Made by a program: the position numbers and the translations under genes | The notes under the pieces: generated by a model | Seen by the model: the letters and a program-made list of their open reading frames with translations, nothing else | Databases searched by the model: none | What the model was told of the DNA's origin: nothing | From: Formosimonas limnophila | GTDB lineage: Bacteria; Pseudomonadota; Gammaproteobacteria; Burkholderiales; Burkholderiaceae | Assembly (NCBI RefSeq): GCF_014652675.1 | Contig: NZ_BMZG01000004.1 | Span: 124,833 to 188,832 of the forward strand | Direction: 5' to 3' | Length of the DNA: 64,000 nt | Part shown: one piece after another, positions 45,291 to 55,166 of the stretch | How the letters are laid out: every line of letters starts with the position of its first letter | How positions within the stretch are numbered: the stretch's first letter is position 1

Positions 45291-46535
45291 ATGACATTTT
45301 CTGTTTCTCAAAAAACCGCTGCGATGCGGTTCATCTACGTGCTCGTGTTTATCGATATGATGAGCATCGGCATGATTGTTCCTGTGGTTCAGCCTCTGTT
45401 GCAAAGCATTACTGGCGAGCCTGTGGACAATATTATTATGCTCAATGGTTATTTGCTTGCGTTGTATGGCGTGACGAGTTTTTTGTTTGCGCCACTGATG
45501 GGCGCGTTGTTGGACAGGTTTGGACGGCGGCCTTTGTTGTTGCTGTCGATGCTGGGTTTGGCGATTGATCATGTGTTTTTGGCCAACGTGACGTCGTTGT
45601 TTTGGGTGTTTGTCGCACGGGCGTTTGCGGGGATTTGCGGCGAGAGTTATGTGGTGTCGATGGCATATCTGGCGGACATCACCGATGCGGATGAGCGGAC
45701 AATGTCCTATGGACGGTTGGGCATGATGTGGGCTTTGGGGTTTATTTTAGGGCCTGCGATCGGTGGTTTGCTCGGTGATGTGGATGTACGCTTGCCTTTT
45801 TATTTCGCTGCTGTCTTGTGTTTGGTTAATCTGGTTTATGGCTATTTTGTCGTGCCTGAGTCGTTGCCGCGTGAGCAGCGCAACGCGCGTGTGACATGGT
45901 CGCAGGCCAATCCACTAGCGGTGTTCACAGGCTTTGTCCACGTTCTAGTGGTGTGGCGTCTGGCGGTGGTGGTGTTTTTATCGGGCTTGGCTTTTCAGGC
46001 GTTAATCACGAATTGGAATTTATTTTTGCAGCATCAAATGCATTGGGGCGCGAAAGAAATTGGACTGCTGTTGATGTTCGTCGGGTTGATGGGCGCGGCG
46101 GTACAGGGTGGTTTGATGGATGTGTTGGCCAAACGTTTTGGTGAGCGGCGTTTGCTGATGGTCGGGCTGATGTCTCAGGCAGCAGAGATGTTTTTGATTG
46201 GTTCTGCGAGCACTTTGTTTGTTTTGTTGGTGGCGACGGTGGTGGGGGCTTTGATGAATGTCGTGCATCCTTTGATGTCGAGCATGGTGTCTCAGGCGGT
46301 GAATGACGACGAGCAGGGGGCGGTACAAGGGGCCATCGCAGGTATCGAAAGTTTAACCGTGATTATTGGGCCGCTTGCTTCGGCATGGGTGTTTGATTAT
46401 TTCACCCATACTCAAACACCGTGGGCAGGGGCGGTGATGCATTATGGTGGTGTGATGGCTTTGTTGGGGCTGCTGTGTCTTTGGTTTTTTAAATCACAAA
46501 GCAAGGGAATGGTTTATAGTCAAATTCATAAATAA
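45291..46535 (+). CDS. MFS transporter, TCR/Tet family
   Basis: A 414-residue exporter-type major facilitator with twelve predicted helices. Motif A is present between helices 2 and 3 (GALLDRFGRRPLL), and motif C-like GMMWALGFILGPAIGG occurs in helix 5. It resembles tetracycline-efflux-type transporters, but the substrate cannot be read. GAGG at the right distance supports ATG 45291. The last residues (VYSQIHK and stop) are encoded by the left end of a mobile-like repeat. Confidence 0.85.
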   Translation: MTFSVSQKTAAMRFIYVLVFIDMMSIGMIVPVVQPLLQSITGEPVDNIIMLNGYLLALYGVTSFLFAPLMGALLDRFGRRPLLLLSMLGLAIDHVFLANVTSLFWVFVARAFAGICGESYVVSMAYLADITDADERTMSYGRLGMMWALGFILGPAIGGLLGDVDVRLPFYFAAVLCLVNLVYGYFVVPESLPREQRNARVTWSQANPLAVFTGFVHVLVVWRLAVVVFLSGLAFQALITNWNLFLQHQMHWGAKEIGLLLMFVGLMGAAVQGGLMDVLAKRFGERRLLMVGLMSQAAEMFLIGSASTLFVLLVATVVGALMNVVHPLMSSMVSQAVNDDEQGAVQGAIAGIESLTVIIGPLASAWVFDYFTHTQTPWAGAVMHYGGVMALLGLLCLWFFKSQSKGMVYSQIHK

Positions 46536-46653
46536 TCCGATGGTTTTGATTTCGGGTTGTTTCTGCTTTTTCCCAGATTTTGTGCGGGTTTCCCGCGCAA
46601 AATCTCTAATTTTAATCAATCGCAAAGTAGGGTTTTACTTTGCAATTAACTAT
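46516..46653. repeat. Twin-hairpin MITE-like repeat (copy B)
   Basis: A 138-base unit running from ATAGT to ACTAT. It contains hairpin 1 (46575-46605, core GGGTTTCCC) and hairpin 2 (46622-46643, GCAAAGTA/TACTTTGC around GGGTTT). It lies between two convergent genes and supplies stop codons to both: TAA for the MFS gene on the left and TAA (ATAGTTAA) for the permease on the right. Confidence 0.7.
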
Positions 46654-47431
46654 GACGCCCATAAATCGTCCATGCGTAGTACACGGTGAGCAACAATCCT
46701 GTCCCGACCACGGTGTACTTGAGCCATTGTGCGGGCAGTCGTTGGGCGAGTTTGGCACCAACGATGCCGCCGGCAATACAGGCGGCGAAGGCAGGTAAGG
46801 CGTGAGACCAAACAACCATACCATTGAGGATGAATATCAGCACGGCGACGGTGGAGATGACACTGGCGATGGCATTTTTGAACGCATTGTTTAATTGCAT
46901 ATCGTGCACGCCAAACAACATCAGCATGGCCATCAGCATCACGCCCAACCCCGCGCTAAAAAAACCACCATAAATCGCTAATATGAGCTGTATGAATGCT
47001 GCCAAGAGACTCAAATGTTCTAAAGACATGCTGCGTGGCACAGGACGATGAGCAAAGTGGTCATGAATTTGTTTGCCAAAAGCAAACAGCAAAGTCGCTA
47101 CCAATATCAGCATCGGAATCAGAGCGCGAAAGCGTGCATTGCCGACTTGCGACAGCAGCCATGCGCCGATCACTGCTCCTATAAGGCCAATCAAGCAGAC
47201 TCTTAGCAGCATTTTTCGGTGTTGCCACAGGAGATGACGGTAAGTGACCGAGGCCAGTATGTGGCCTGGCCAGACAGCCAGTGCGTTCGAGGCATTGGCT
47301 AAAACGGGCGGCAGTCCTGCCGCCAAAAAAACAGGCAATGTGAAAAATGTTCCGCCGCCCGCAACGGCATTACAAACACCTGCGATGAAACCTGTGAGTA
47401 TGAGTAAAAGCAGCGTGGCGGTGTCAGGCAT
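46646..47431 (-). CDS. TSUP/TauE-SafE family permease
   Basis: A 261-residue membrane protein of the sulfite-exporter (TauE/SafE) family with about eight helices. Both half-repeats show the family pattern: GFIAGVCNAVAGGGTFFTLP near the start and IYGGFFSAGLGVMLMA in the middle. ATG 47431 follows a GGAA site. Substrates of the family include sulfite and organosulfonates; here it is unknown. The C-terminal Ser and stop come from the adjacent repeat. Confidence 0.88.
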   Translation of the reverse strand: MPDTATLLLLILTGFIAGVCNAVAGGGTFFTLPVFLAAGLPPVLANASNALAVWPGHILASVTYRHLLWQHRKMLLRVCLIGLIGAVIGAWLLSQVGNARFRALIPMLILVATLLFAFGKQIHDHFAHRPVPRSMSLEHLSLLAAFIQLILAIYGGFFSAGLGVMLMAMLMLFGVHDMQLNNAFKNAIASVISTVAVLIFILNGMVVWSHALPAFAACIAGGIVGAKLAQRLPAQWLKYTVVGTGLLLTVYYAWTIYGRHS

Positions 47432-47448
47432 GATGCGTTCCAAAAAAT

Positions 47449-47480
47449 AAGCCCCGCAACCATCTGGTTAAGCGGGGCTT
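47449..47480 (-). terminator. Terminator downstream of the acyl-CoA dehydrogenase gene
   Basis: AAGCCCCGC (47449-47457) and GCGGGGCTT (47472-47480) enclose a second small hairpin. Read on the minus strand, the stem is followed by TATTTTTTGG, a good T-run. Confidence 0.75.
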
Positions 47481-47505
47481 TGATTGTACACAGATGATCG
47501 TGTCT

Positions 47506-47641
47506 ATAGTAAAAACCTTAAATAATCCAATGGTCTGGGCATTGAGTTTATTTGGTTTTTCGTAGATTTTGTGCTGGTTTCCCGCTCAAAATCTCAAACT
47601 GGAACAAGCGCAAAGTAGGGTTTTACTTTGCGATTAACTAT
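47506..47641. repeat. Twin-hairpin MITE-like repeat (copy C)
   Basis: A 136-base unit with the same layout as copy B: ATAGT end, AAATAATCC and ATGGT block, hairpin 1 at 47564-47594, hairpin 2 at 47609-47632 (perfect nine-base arms), ACTAT end. Its right end is flanked by TA on both sides and supplies the stop codon of the acyl-CoA dehydrogenase gene. Confidence 0.7.
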
Positions 47642-49430
47642 AAAAACCGCTTACATCAAACTGTGCCACGGCTTCGCCGCCTTCTGTGATTGAGCTGGCA
47701 ATCGCAGAGGCTTGTGGCAACAGGTGCTGTGCGTAGAACAATGCCGTTTGAATCTTTGCGGTCATGAATTCACCATCGTTGTTGCCTGCGTCCAACTGAG
47801 CTTGTGCTGCCAAAGCAGCACGTGCGCTGTGCCATGCGCTGATGGTCAGGCCTGCGAGTTTGAGGTAGGGCACTGAGCCTGCGAAGACATTGTTCGGGTT
47901 GGATTTGGTGTGCGCCAGTACATGAGCGACGACGCTGCGATATGCTGCGTTTGCTGCGGACAGTGACGTGGCGATGGCTGTGAGTGAGGCGTTGCCTGAC
48001 TGATTTAACTCGCTGACCGTCAGGCCGATTTGATCAGCGAATGACAAGGCCACGGCACCACCGTCACGCAATGTTTTTCGACCGATCAGATCATTTGCTT
48101 GAATCGCGGTTGTGCCTTCGTAAATCGGCAAAATGCGTGCGTCGCGGTAATATTGCGCTGCACCTGTTTCTTCGATAAAGCCCATACCGCCGTGGATTTG
48201 TACGCCGAGACTGGTCACGTCAATGGACTGCTCGGTCGAGTAGCCTTTGACGAGTGGTACCATGAATTCGTATTGTGCCAATGCGGCGGCTCGTACTTCT
48301 GCATCCGCATGATGGTGAGCGATGTCTGATAAACCCGCTGCGTGATAGGCCATGGCGCGACAGGCTTCGATGGTGGATTTCATGGTGAGCAGCATGCGTT
48401 TGACATCGGGGTGGTGAATGATGGCGACGGCTTCGCGTGCGCTGCCATCGACGGGGCGGCTTTGCAAGCGTTCACGTGCGTAGCTGAGTGCATGCTGGTA
48501 TGAGCGTTCCATCACCGATAAGCCTTGAATGCCGACGGCGAAACGAGCGGCGTTCATCATGATGAACATGTATTCGAGACCACGGTTTTCTTCACCGATG
48601 AGGTAGCCTGTCGCACCGCCGTTGTCACCGAATTGGAGTACTGCCGTTGGGCTGGCTTTAATGCCGAGTTTGTGTTCGAGAGACAAACATTGCACATCGT
48701 TTGGTGCGCCAAGCGAGCCATCTGGATTGACATTGACTTTCGGGACGATGAACAGCGAAATGCCTTTGATGTCTTCAGGTGCGCTTGGTGTGCGGGCGAG
48801 CACGAGATGAATAATATTCTCTGCTAAGTCATGGTCACCGTAGGTGATGAAAATTTTCGTGCCGAACACTTTATAAGTGCCATCGGCTTGCGGTTCAGCA
48901 CGCGTGCGCACGAGCGCCAAGTCTGAACCTGCTTGCGGCTCGGTCAAGTTCATTGAGCCTGTCCATTGGCCTGAAATCATGCGTGGGATGAATAATTGTT
49001 TTTGTTCTTCTGAGCCTGCGGTGAGCAAGGCTTCAATCGAGCCATCGGTGAGCAGAGAGCACAGCGCAAAGGATAAATTCGCTGAGTTGAGCATTTCCAT
49101 ACAAGCAGTCGCGAGGAGTTTGGGCAGGTTTTGGCCGCCGACGTCTTCGGGATGTGAGAGGCCTTGCCAGCCGCCTTGGGTGTATTGGTCAAACGCATTT
49201 TTGAAGCCTGCGGTGGTGGTGACTTTGCCATCCTTGAGGAATGACGGTTCGAGGTCGCCCAAGCGATTGAGCGGTGCGATGACGTCTTGTGTGAGTTTGG
49301 CCGCTTCGTCCATCACGCCTGCGATGGTGTCAAAGTCGATTTCGCTATGGATGTCAGCGAGGATTTGGTTCGCATTGGCGACGTGCTCAAGGGTGAATAG
49401 CATGTCTTTTTGGGGGGCTGTATAGGTCAT
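47634..49430 (-). CDS. Acyl-CoA dehydrogenase (long form)
   Basis: A 598-residue flavoenzyme introducing a double bond into acyl-CoA. Typical stretches are MNLTEPQAGSDLA, the KVFGTKIFITYGDHD core, HKLGIKASPTAVLQF, and the C-terminal GVQIHGGMGFIEETGAAQYYRDARI with EGTTAIQANDLIGRK. The length matches the 590-600-residue subfamily with an extra C-terminal domain. Electron transfer genes etfA and etfB lie just upstream on the same strand, so electrons should reach ubiquinone through ETF. The final codons are shared with repeat copy C. Confidence 0.95.
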   Translation of the reverse strand: MTYTAPQKDMLFTLEHVANANQILADIHSEIDFDTIAGVMDEAAKLTQDVIAPLNRLGDLEPSFLKDGKVTTTAGFKNAFDQYTQGGWQGLSHPEDVGGQNLPKLLATACMEMLNSANLSFALCSLLTDGSIEALLTAGSEEQKQLFIPRMISGQWTGSMNLTEPQAGSDLALVRTRAEPQADGTYKVFGTKIFITYGDHDLAENIIHLVLARTPSAPEDIKGISLFIVPKVNVNPDGSLGAPNDVQCLSLEHKLGIKASPTAVLQFGDNGGATGYLIGEENRGLEYMFIMMNAARFAVGIQGLSVMERSYQHALSYARERLQSRPVDGSAREAVAIIHHPDVKRMLLTMKSTIEACRAMAYHAAGLSDIAHHHADAEVRAAALAQYEFMVPLVKGYSTEQSIDVTSLGVQIHGGMGFIEETGAAQYYRDARILPIYEGTTAIQANDLIGRKTLRDGGAVALSFADQIGLTVSELNQSGNASLTAIATSLSAANAAYRSVVAHVLAHTKSNPNNVFAGSVPYLKLAGLTISAWHSARAALAAQAQLDAGNNDGEFMTAKIQTALFYAQHLLPQASAIASSITEGGEAVAQFDVSGFYS

Positions 49431-49537
49431 TTGTCTCTCCGATGGGACTTTTTGTTGTGTTGCGGTTCATTCTTCTACTCTTGCACAGCTGGCAAAATGT
49501 TAGAAATGAAACGATGGTGCTATTTTTAATCAGTAAA

Positions 49538-49566
49538 AAACCCAGTCGAATGTATTCACTGGGTTT
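49538..49566 (-). terminator. Terminator after etfA
   Basis: AAACCCAGT (49538-49546) and ACTGGGTTT (49558-49566) form a stem; on the minus strand it is followed by a T-run. It separates etfBA from the acyl-CoA dehydrogenase gene. Confidence 0.7.
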
Positions 49567-49574
49567 TGTGTGCC

Positions 49575-50504
49575 TTACAGCGCGTTGGTTAGTTGTGGCA
49601 CGACTTCAAACAAATCGCCAACAATGCCGTAGTCCGCAATTTGGAAAATCGGTTCGTCTGGGTTTTTATTGATGGCGACGATGACTTTTGAGTCTTTCAT
49701 ACCCGCTTGGTGTTGAATGGCACCCGAAATGCCGACAGCAATGTACAACTGCGGCGCGACGATTTTACCGGTTTGGCCGACTTGTAAATCATTGGGCACA
49801 AAGCCTGCATCGACGGCGGCGCGTGACGCACCCATGGCGGCGCCGAGTTTGTCAGCGAGCGCTTCAATGATTTTAAAATTCTCAGAAGAGCCGACACCAC
49901 GACCACCAGAGACAACGATTGAGGCAGCGGTCAATTCAGGGCGATCCGATTTAACGACTTCTCGAGAGACGAATGTTGCGCCGTTGCCAGCAGGTTGAAC
50001 CGATTGTGCTTCAATCGCGGCAGAACCACCAGCGGCGGCTGCGGCGTCAAAGCCCGTGGTGCGCACGGTGATAACTTTGATCGCGTCAGTCGCCCGTACG
50101 GTGGCGAGGACATTGCCTGCATAAATCGGGCGAACGAATGTGTCAGCCGATTCAACTTTAATGATGTCAGAAACTTGTGCGACGTCAAGCTTGGCGGCGA
50201 CGCGTGGCAAAACGCTTTTGCCAATCGAGGTGGCTGGTGCGAGGATGTGGCTGTAGTTGCCTGCGATGGCTAGGATTTGCGCGGCAATCGCTTCACTGGT
50301 TTGATTGGCGAGCGAAGCATCATCAAAAGTGATGACTTTTGACACACCAGCGATGGCCGCGGCTGAAGTGGCTGCCGCAGCAATACCTGAGCCGAGCACG
50401 GCGACATGGATGTCACCACCGATTTGGGTGGCCGCGGTGACTGTATTTAGTGTTGATTTGAGGACGGCGTTGTTGTCGTGTTCTGCAATGATTAAAATGG
50501 TCAT
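49575..50504 (-). CDS. etfA: Electron transfer flavoprotein, alpha subunit
   Basis: A 309-residue FAD-binding subunit. The C-terminal FAD domain shows [52 protein letters not shown] and [17 protein letters not shown]. It pairs with EtfB encoded 26 bases upstream. Normal length. Confidence 0.96.
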   Translation of the reverse strand: MTILIIAEHDNNAVLKSTLNTVTAATQIGGDIHVAVLGSGIAAAATSAAAIAGVSKVITFDDASLANQTSEAIAAQILAIAGNYSHILAPATSIGKSVLPRVAAKLDVAQVSDIIKVESADTFVRPIYAGNVLATVRATDAIKVITVRTTGFDAAAAAGGSAAIEAQSVQPAGNGATFVSREVVKSDRPELTAASIVVSGGRGVGSSENFKIIEALADKLGAAMGASRAAVDAGFVPNDLQVGQTGKIVAPQLYIAVGISGAIQHQAGMKDSKVIVAINKNPDEPIFQIADYGIVGDLFEVVPQLTNAL

Positions 50505-50530
50505 GAAGATTCTCCAGTATTGTTATGTGA

Positions 50531-51280
50531 TTACAAAACTTTCGCTTCGTTGCGAAGTTTGTCTAATAAAGTCGCAACGTCAGGCACGATGATGCCGGCT
50601 TTGCGCGTTGGAGGATCCATGACTTTGAGGGTTTTGAGACGGGGTGTGACATCCACACCGAGTGCTTCTGGGGTGGTGGTATCAAGCGGTTTTTTCTTCG
50701 CTTTCATGATGTTAGGCAGAGTTGCGTAGCGTGGTTCATTCAGACGCAAATCCGTAGTGATGACCGCAGGCAGACTCATGGACAATGTTTCCAAACCGCC
50801 ATCGATTTCGCGTGTGACAGTGGCTTTGCCATCGGCAATCACAACTTTAGAGGCGAATGTCGCTTGTGGCATGTCAGTCAAGGCGGCGAGCATTTGACCC
50901 GTTTGGTTTGAGTCGTCGTCAATGGCTTGTTTGCCCAGAATGACGAGGTCTGGTGATTCATTTTTAACCACAGCCGCTAGAAGCTTAGCAACCGCGAGTG
51001 GTTGGAGTGTTTCATTGGTTTCAATCAAAATGCCACGATCAGCACCGAGTGCCATTGCACTGCGCAAGGTTTCTGTGCATTGAGTCACGCCTGCAGAGAC
51101 TGCGATGATTTCAGTAACAATCCCCGCTTCTTTGAGACGCACGGCCTCTTCGACGGCGATTTCGCAAAAAGGATTCATGGACATTTTCGCGCTGGCGATG
51201 TCAACATCGGTGCCTGCGGCATTGACGCGGGCTTTGACGTTGTAATCGACAACGCGTTTGACAGGAATTAATACTTTCAT
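50531..51280 (-). CDS. etfB: Electron transfer flavoprotein, beta subunit
   Basis: A 249-residue AMP-binding subunit. It begins [14 protein letters not shown] and contains [34 protein letters not shown] and the C-terminal [16 protein letters not shown]. It is the first gene of the etfBA unit. Confidence 0.96.
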   Translation of the reverse strand: MKVLIPVKRVVDYNVKARVNAAGTDVDIASAKMSMNPFCEIAVEEAVRLKEAGIVTEIIAVSAGVTQCTETLRSAMALGADRGILIETNETLQPLAVAKLLAAVVKNESPDLVILGKQAIDDDSNQTGQMLAALTDMPQATFASKVVIADGKATVTREIDGGLETLSMSLPAVITTDLRLNEPRYATLPNIMKAKKKPLDTTTPEALGVDVTPRLKTLKVMDPPTRKAGIIVPDVATLLDKLRNEAKVL

Positions 51281-51571
51281 GAAGGGTCTCCGTGTGAGCG
51301 TTTTTGAGCGGTTTGGTTAACCAAGCGAGCCATTATACGCGCAGCCTTTGTGTTTGTGCGCGCTTCTCCTGCTGAGCTTTTTGGCGTGAAGCATAAAAAT
51401 AGCACAGTCGTTCGATTTGCGCAATGCTTTTTGAGTCTGCCTATTATGTAAGGAGCTTGACACGTCTGTTATGATGGTTGCACGAGGTCAAAAAAGTTTG
51501 GTCTCGCTTCACGCTGAGTGGCATTATCACCCAGCGCATTACTATTAAATGAAAGTCGTAAAGGTATTTAT

Positions 51572-52438
51572 ATGAATTATTCTGTTCTTTTTCAAATTAT
51601 TGGAGTTAATCTAATCTTGGTGATTGCGAGTCTCTTGATGGCTGCTGTCGCTGGAATTTGGCTTTACAACAAAGGTGCTCAGCATCTGGTTAGTTTGGCT
51701 GCAGGTGCGTTGTTGGCCATGGCATTACTGAGGTTGCTGCCTGAAGCACAAGAAGGCTTGGTTGAGCAAGGGTTGTCACATAATTCGTTATTTGTGTTTT
51801 TGTTAATTGGACTGGTTGGTTTCTTTTTATTGGAAAAGCTATCTTTGTTTCGCCACAATCATCATCATGAGCACGACGGACATGACCACCACCATGGTTT
51901 TGATAAAGAAGAAGCTGGACGTGGTGGGTGGATGATTTTGGTCGGTAGTGGTGTGCATAATTTTGCCGATGGTTTGCTGATTGCCGCGGCGTTTTTAACC
52001 GATGTCCGATTGGGCTGGCTCACCGCGGTGAGTATCGGTTTGCATGAAATCATGCACAAATTGAGTGATTTTTCGGTGCTGCTAAATGCGGGGTTTACCC
52101 GTGTTCGTGCACTGGCGTATACACTGGCTTGTGGTCTAATGGCTGTGCTGGGAGGTGTGCTGGGGTTTTATGTTTTATCAGGATTTGAAAGTTTTGTACC
52201 TTATGTCTTGGTGGTGTCGGCCAGCTCGTTTCTGTACATTGCTGTTGCTGATTTGATTCCACAGATTAACGCGCACAAAGGACTTCGTGCAGGATTGACT
52301 CAAGCGGCCATGCTGCTGTGTGGTGTGGCATTGGTTTGGCTTTTGAGTCCTGCGCACCAACACAGTCACAGCCATGAAATGGAGCAGCATGAGCGTGAAG
52401 AGCCGCATGCTTTGATGTGGTCGCGCAGCGTATTGTGA
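51572..52438 (+). CDS. ZIP-family metal transporter
   Basis: A 288-residue divalent-metal transporter with about eight helices. A histidine-rich cytoplasmic loop (15 residues, 95-109) precedes the transport motifs HNFADGLLIA and HEIMHKLSD, whose His, Asn and Glu should line the metal path. Another His-rich tail occurs at the C terminus. AAAGG precedes ATG 51572. It is probably a zinc transporter, but iron or manganese are possible. The 290 bases between etfB and this gene show no other gene. Confidence 0.88.
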   Translation: MNYSVLFQIIGVNLILVIASLLMAAVAGIWLYNKGAQHLVSLAAGALLAMALLRLLPEAQEGLVEQGLSHNSLFVFLLIGLVGFFLLEKLSLFRHNHHHEHDGHDHHHGFDKEEAGRGGWMILVGSGVHNFADGLLIAAAFLTDVRLGWLTAVSIGLHEIMHKLSDFSVLLNAGFTRVRALAYTLACGLMAVLGGVLGFYVLSGFESFVPYVLVVSASSFLYIAVADLIPQINAHKGLRAGLTQAAMLLCGVALVWLLSPAHQHSHSHEMEQHEREEPHALMWSRSVL

Positions 52439-52444
52439 AAAAAC

Positions 52445-52471
52445 CAGCGTCAAACGGACGCTGTTTTTTTT
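52445..52471 (+). terminator. Intrinsic terminator after the ZIP gene
   Basis: CAGCGTC/GACGCTG arms (52445-52451 and 52457-52463) followed by eight T. Confidence 0.85.
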
Positions 52472-52495
52472 GAGTCTTTGGCAGAGCAGCTTCGA

Positions 52496-53104
52496 CTAAA
52501 CTTCTAAAACTTGTAGTAAATTAATCAGCTCAACTGCACCCTTAACCCCCATTTTTTTAAAGATACTGGCGCGGTGCACCTCGACCGTGCGAACAGCCAT
52601 CTCAAGGTCAATAGCAATGTCACGGTTGGCCTTACCATTGAGAATGCCTTCCATCACATCTAATTCTCGCGGGCTTAGCTGATTCAAGCGGTCGCGAATG
52701 ACTTCTGACTGACTGGCGTTTGTTTGGCGTTGTCTGCTTAAAGCGATAGCCTCAAAGACACGGTCAACCAGTTGATTATCGGCAAATGGTTTTTCAAGAA
52801 AATCAAAGGCACCTTGTTTGACGGCTGTGACAGCCAGTGCAATGTCGCCGTGTCCTGATAAAAATATCACAGGCCATTGATGGGCAACTTCGGGGATTCG
52901 TTGAAAAAGCTCAATCCCCGACATGCCTGCACCCATGCGAATATCGAGAATGATGCACGAGGCGGTGTCTTGTGGTAATACGGGTAAGGCGGCTAAAAAT
53001 GACTCCCCTGATGCGAAACAATCGCATTTTAAATCGCGAGACTCTAAGAGCCAAGAGAGAGAGTCGCGCAGTGCTTCTTCGTCATCTATGACATATACTT
53101 GCAT
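52496..53104 (-). CDS. FixJ-family response regulator
   Basis: A 202-residue regulator. The receiver domain has paired Asp at 7-8, the phosphorylation site D54 in ILDIRMG, and a Lys in FLEKPF. A LuxR-type helix-turn-helix follows (LSPRELDVMEGILNG, TVEVHRASIFKKM). It lies 44 bases downstream of its cognate kinase. FixJ/TctR-type systems often control respiration or carboxylate use; the target here is unknown. Confidence 0.93.
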   Translation of the reverse strand: MQVYVIDDEEALRDSLSWLLESRDLKCDCFASGESFLAALPVLPQDTASCIILDIRMGAGMSGIELFQRIPEVAHQWPVIFLSGHGDIALAVTAVKQGAFDFLEKPFADNQLVDRVFEAIALSRQRQTNASQSEVIRDRLNQLSPRELDVMEGILNGKANRDIAIDLEMAVRTVEVHRASIFKKMGVKGAVELINLLQVLEV

Positions 53105-53148
53105 GGTTTTTCCCTTTTATATTGTGTTGACCATTTGGTGAGACTGAT

Positions 53149-55164
53149 TTATTCGATGGTGTCGCTGGATGTGGCAATCGGCAGCGTGATATAAAAAACG
53201 CCCCCCACTGAGTCGGCTTTCGCCCACATGCGCCCACCGTTTGATTCTATCATGGTGCGACAGATATTTAGGCCAATACCGACACCATTTTTCTTGGTTG
53301 TATAAAACGCTTGAAACACCGCTTCGACTTTCTCGGCTGGGATTCCAGGACCATTGTCAAAAATACCCAGCAAAATGTGTTGATCCGAATACTTGGACGC
53401 TGTAATGGTAATGATTTTTTTCTCATTGCTGTGATGGTTCATCGCGTCAATCGCGTTGCGAATGACATTGATGAGTGTTTGTTGAATCATGCCGCTGTCA
53501 ACAAAGATTTCTGGCAACTCCACATCAGCAACTTCATTGCGAATCGTGCATTGATGCTGACGCAGCTCAAGCTCCATAAATTCGAGTGCCTGCTCAATAA
53601 TCTCGTGCACGTTGGTGTGCCGTGGCGAGAACTCTTTTTGACGCACGAATTGCATGACGCGCCGTGCCACATGTGCTGCTCGCTCGGCTTGTCTGCGGAT
53701 TTTTTCGGTGATTTCGATGAGCTTTTCGGTGGAGACGGAACTGCTGTCTTTTTGTATGCGGTTAGACAAGCCCGTGGCATAGCCTGATATGGCCGACAGC
53801 GGCTGGTTTAACTCGTGTGCGATGGAAGAAGCCATCTCGCCCATGTTGAGCAAGTGGTTAATTGATTCTAAGCGTTTTTGCTCTGAGGCTTGAAAAGCTT
53901 GCAGGGTTTTTCGTTCGGTCACGTCTTCAACTGAAGTGATCCAGCCAATCCGTTGTTGGTCTTCATCATAAAGCAAACCACCTCGCATCACTGTATCAAT
54001 CAACTCACCATTTTTTTTGCGCATCTTGATTTCGAGATGGTCGGTCATCAGGTCTCCACCTGCCAAAATCATGTCGCGCATTGCCATGAGTTTTTTGGTT
54101 TCTTCGAGCGGAATATACGGAAGTGGCGGTGGGATATAGAGAATTTCTTCGGGTGTGTAGCCAATCATGTTGCAAAACGCAGGGTTGGTGTAAATGATTG
54201 CACCATCAAGCGAGTGGGCTCGAACGCCGATGGCAAGTGAGTTTTCGATGGCGTGTCGCAGATTGTGCTGTTGGCGTAATTCTTTCTCTGTCGCGCGGCG
54301 GCGGCCAATATCGCGTGCCAATAAAAGAACACTGATGAGCAACGCGAGTAATAAACCAAGCATGCCCAATAACAAAGTACGCAGCACCCATGCTTGACCA
54401 TCTGGGTAAATTTGAGCTGTGAATGTGAGTGTGGTGTTTGCTAATTTGATGTCACGATCGACTGTCGGAATTGTGCTGTCAAAGCTCGTGTGTTTGTCAT
54501 GCTGCGTTGTGTAGATGGATGTGTCCTTGCGAAATACATGGGCATGGTATTTATCCACAAACCACTTGGGAATGACATCATCGAGCATTTGACTGAGGTT
54601 GTACTGAATTTTAATTAAACCGACCGTGTTGCTCTTTCCATCAAAGATTGGCTGAAAAGTGGTTGCTTCAAACGTTTGATCTTGCATTGCAAATGGCCCA
54701 GTGTTTTGTACACTGCGTTTGGCCAATGCTGCGTCTAAACCACTTTGTTCGATGAGGTCGCGCTCAATGGGCGCTTTGCTGATTTTTTGCTTGATGGGGG
54801 ACGTCGTTGACAACAGCTGACCTTGCGTGTCAAACCACGAGACAGAGACCAGCTCTTGATTAGACTCAATGAGTTTACTACCTCGCTCAGAGAATGCGCT
54901 GTGTGGTAGATTGAGTCGTTCGATGTCTTGAACCAAGTTTAAGACTTGGGTTTGTTGATTGGCTAAGCGACTTTGAATGGTTTGATCTAACCAGTATAGG
55001 TCTGATGTGAGCACATCAATGTTTTCTTGGTGCTCTTTTTTGGTCACTTTTTGATAGGTTTGCAAACCGATTGGCAAGAGAATTAAAATCATGAGCAAAG
55101 GTAGCCAGTACCAAATACGGTATCTGCTAATGAATTCTTTGCTTTGGGCCACGGTATTATACAT
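53149..55164 (-). CDS. Membrane sensor histidine kinase with PAS domain
   Basis: A 671-residue kinase. Two membrane helices (about 18-34 and 261-283) enclose a large periplasmic sensor domain of some 225 residues. A PAS domain (300-418), then HisKA with H450 in ASSIAHELNQPLSAISGYA, and a HATPase domain (DNGPGIPAEKVEAVFQAF) follow. The HELNQPL box is typical of DctB/FixL-like kinases. There is no obvious heme-binding PAS. Only two bases separate its start from the stop of the upstream phosphatase gene, suggesting coupling. Confidence 0.92.
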   Translation of the reverse strand: MYNTVAQSKEFISRYRIWYWLPLLMILILLPIGLQTYQKVTKKEHQENIDVLTSDLYWLDQTIQSRLANQQTQVLNLVQDIERLNLPHSAFSERGSKLIESNQELVSVSWFDTQGQLLSTTSPIKQKISKAPIERDLIEQSGLDAALAKRSVQNTGPFAMQDQTFEATTFQPIFDGKSNTVGLIKIQYNLSQMLDDVIPKWFVDKYHAHVFRKDTSIYTTQHDKHTSFDSTIPTVDRDIKLANTTLTFTAQIYPDGQAWVLRTLLLGMLGLLLALLISVLLLARDIGRRRATEKELRQQHNLRHAIENSLAIGVRAHSLDGAIIYTNPAFCNMIGYTPEEILYIPPPLPYIPLEETKKLMAMRDMILAGGDLMTDHLEIKMRKKNGELIDTVMRGGLLYDEDQQRIGWITSVEDVTERKTLQAFQASEQKRLESINHLLNMGEMASSIAHELNQPLSAISGYATGLSNRIQKDSSSVSTEKLIEITEKIRRQAERAAHVARRVMQFVRQKEFSPRHTNVHEIIEQALEFMELELRQHQCTIRNEVADVELPEIFVDSGMIQQTLINVIRNAIDAMNHHSNEKKIITITASKYSDQHILLGIFDNGPGIPAEKVEAVFQAFYTTKKNGVGIGLNICRTMIESNGGRMWAKADSVGGVFYITLPIATSSDTIE

Positions 55165-55166
55165 AT

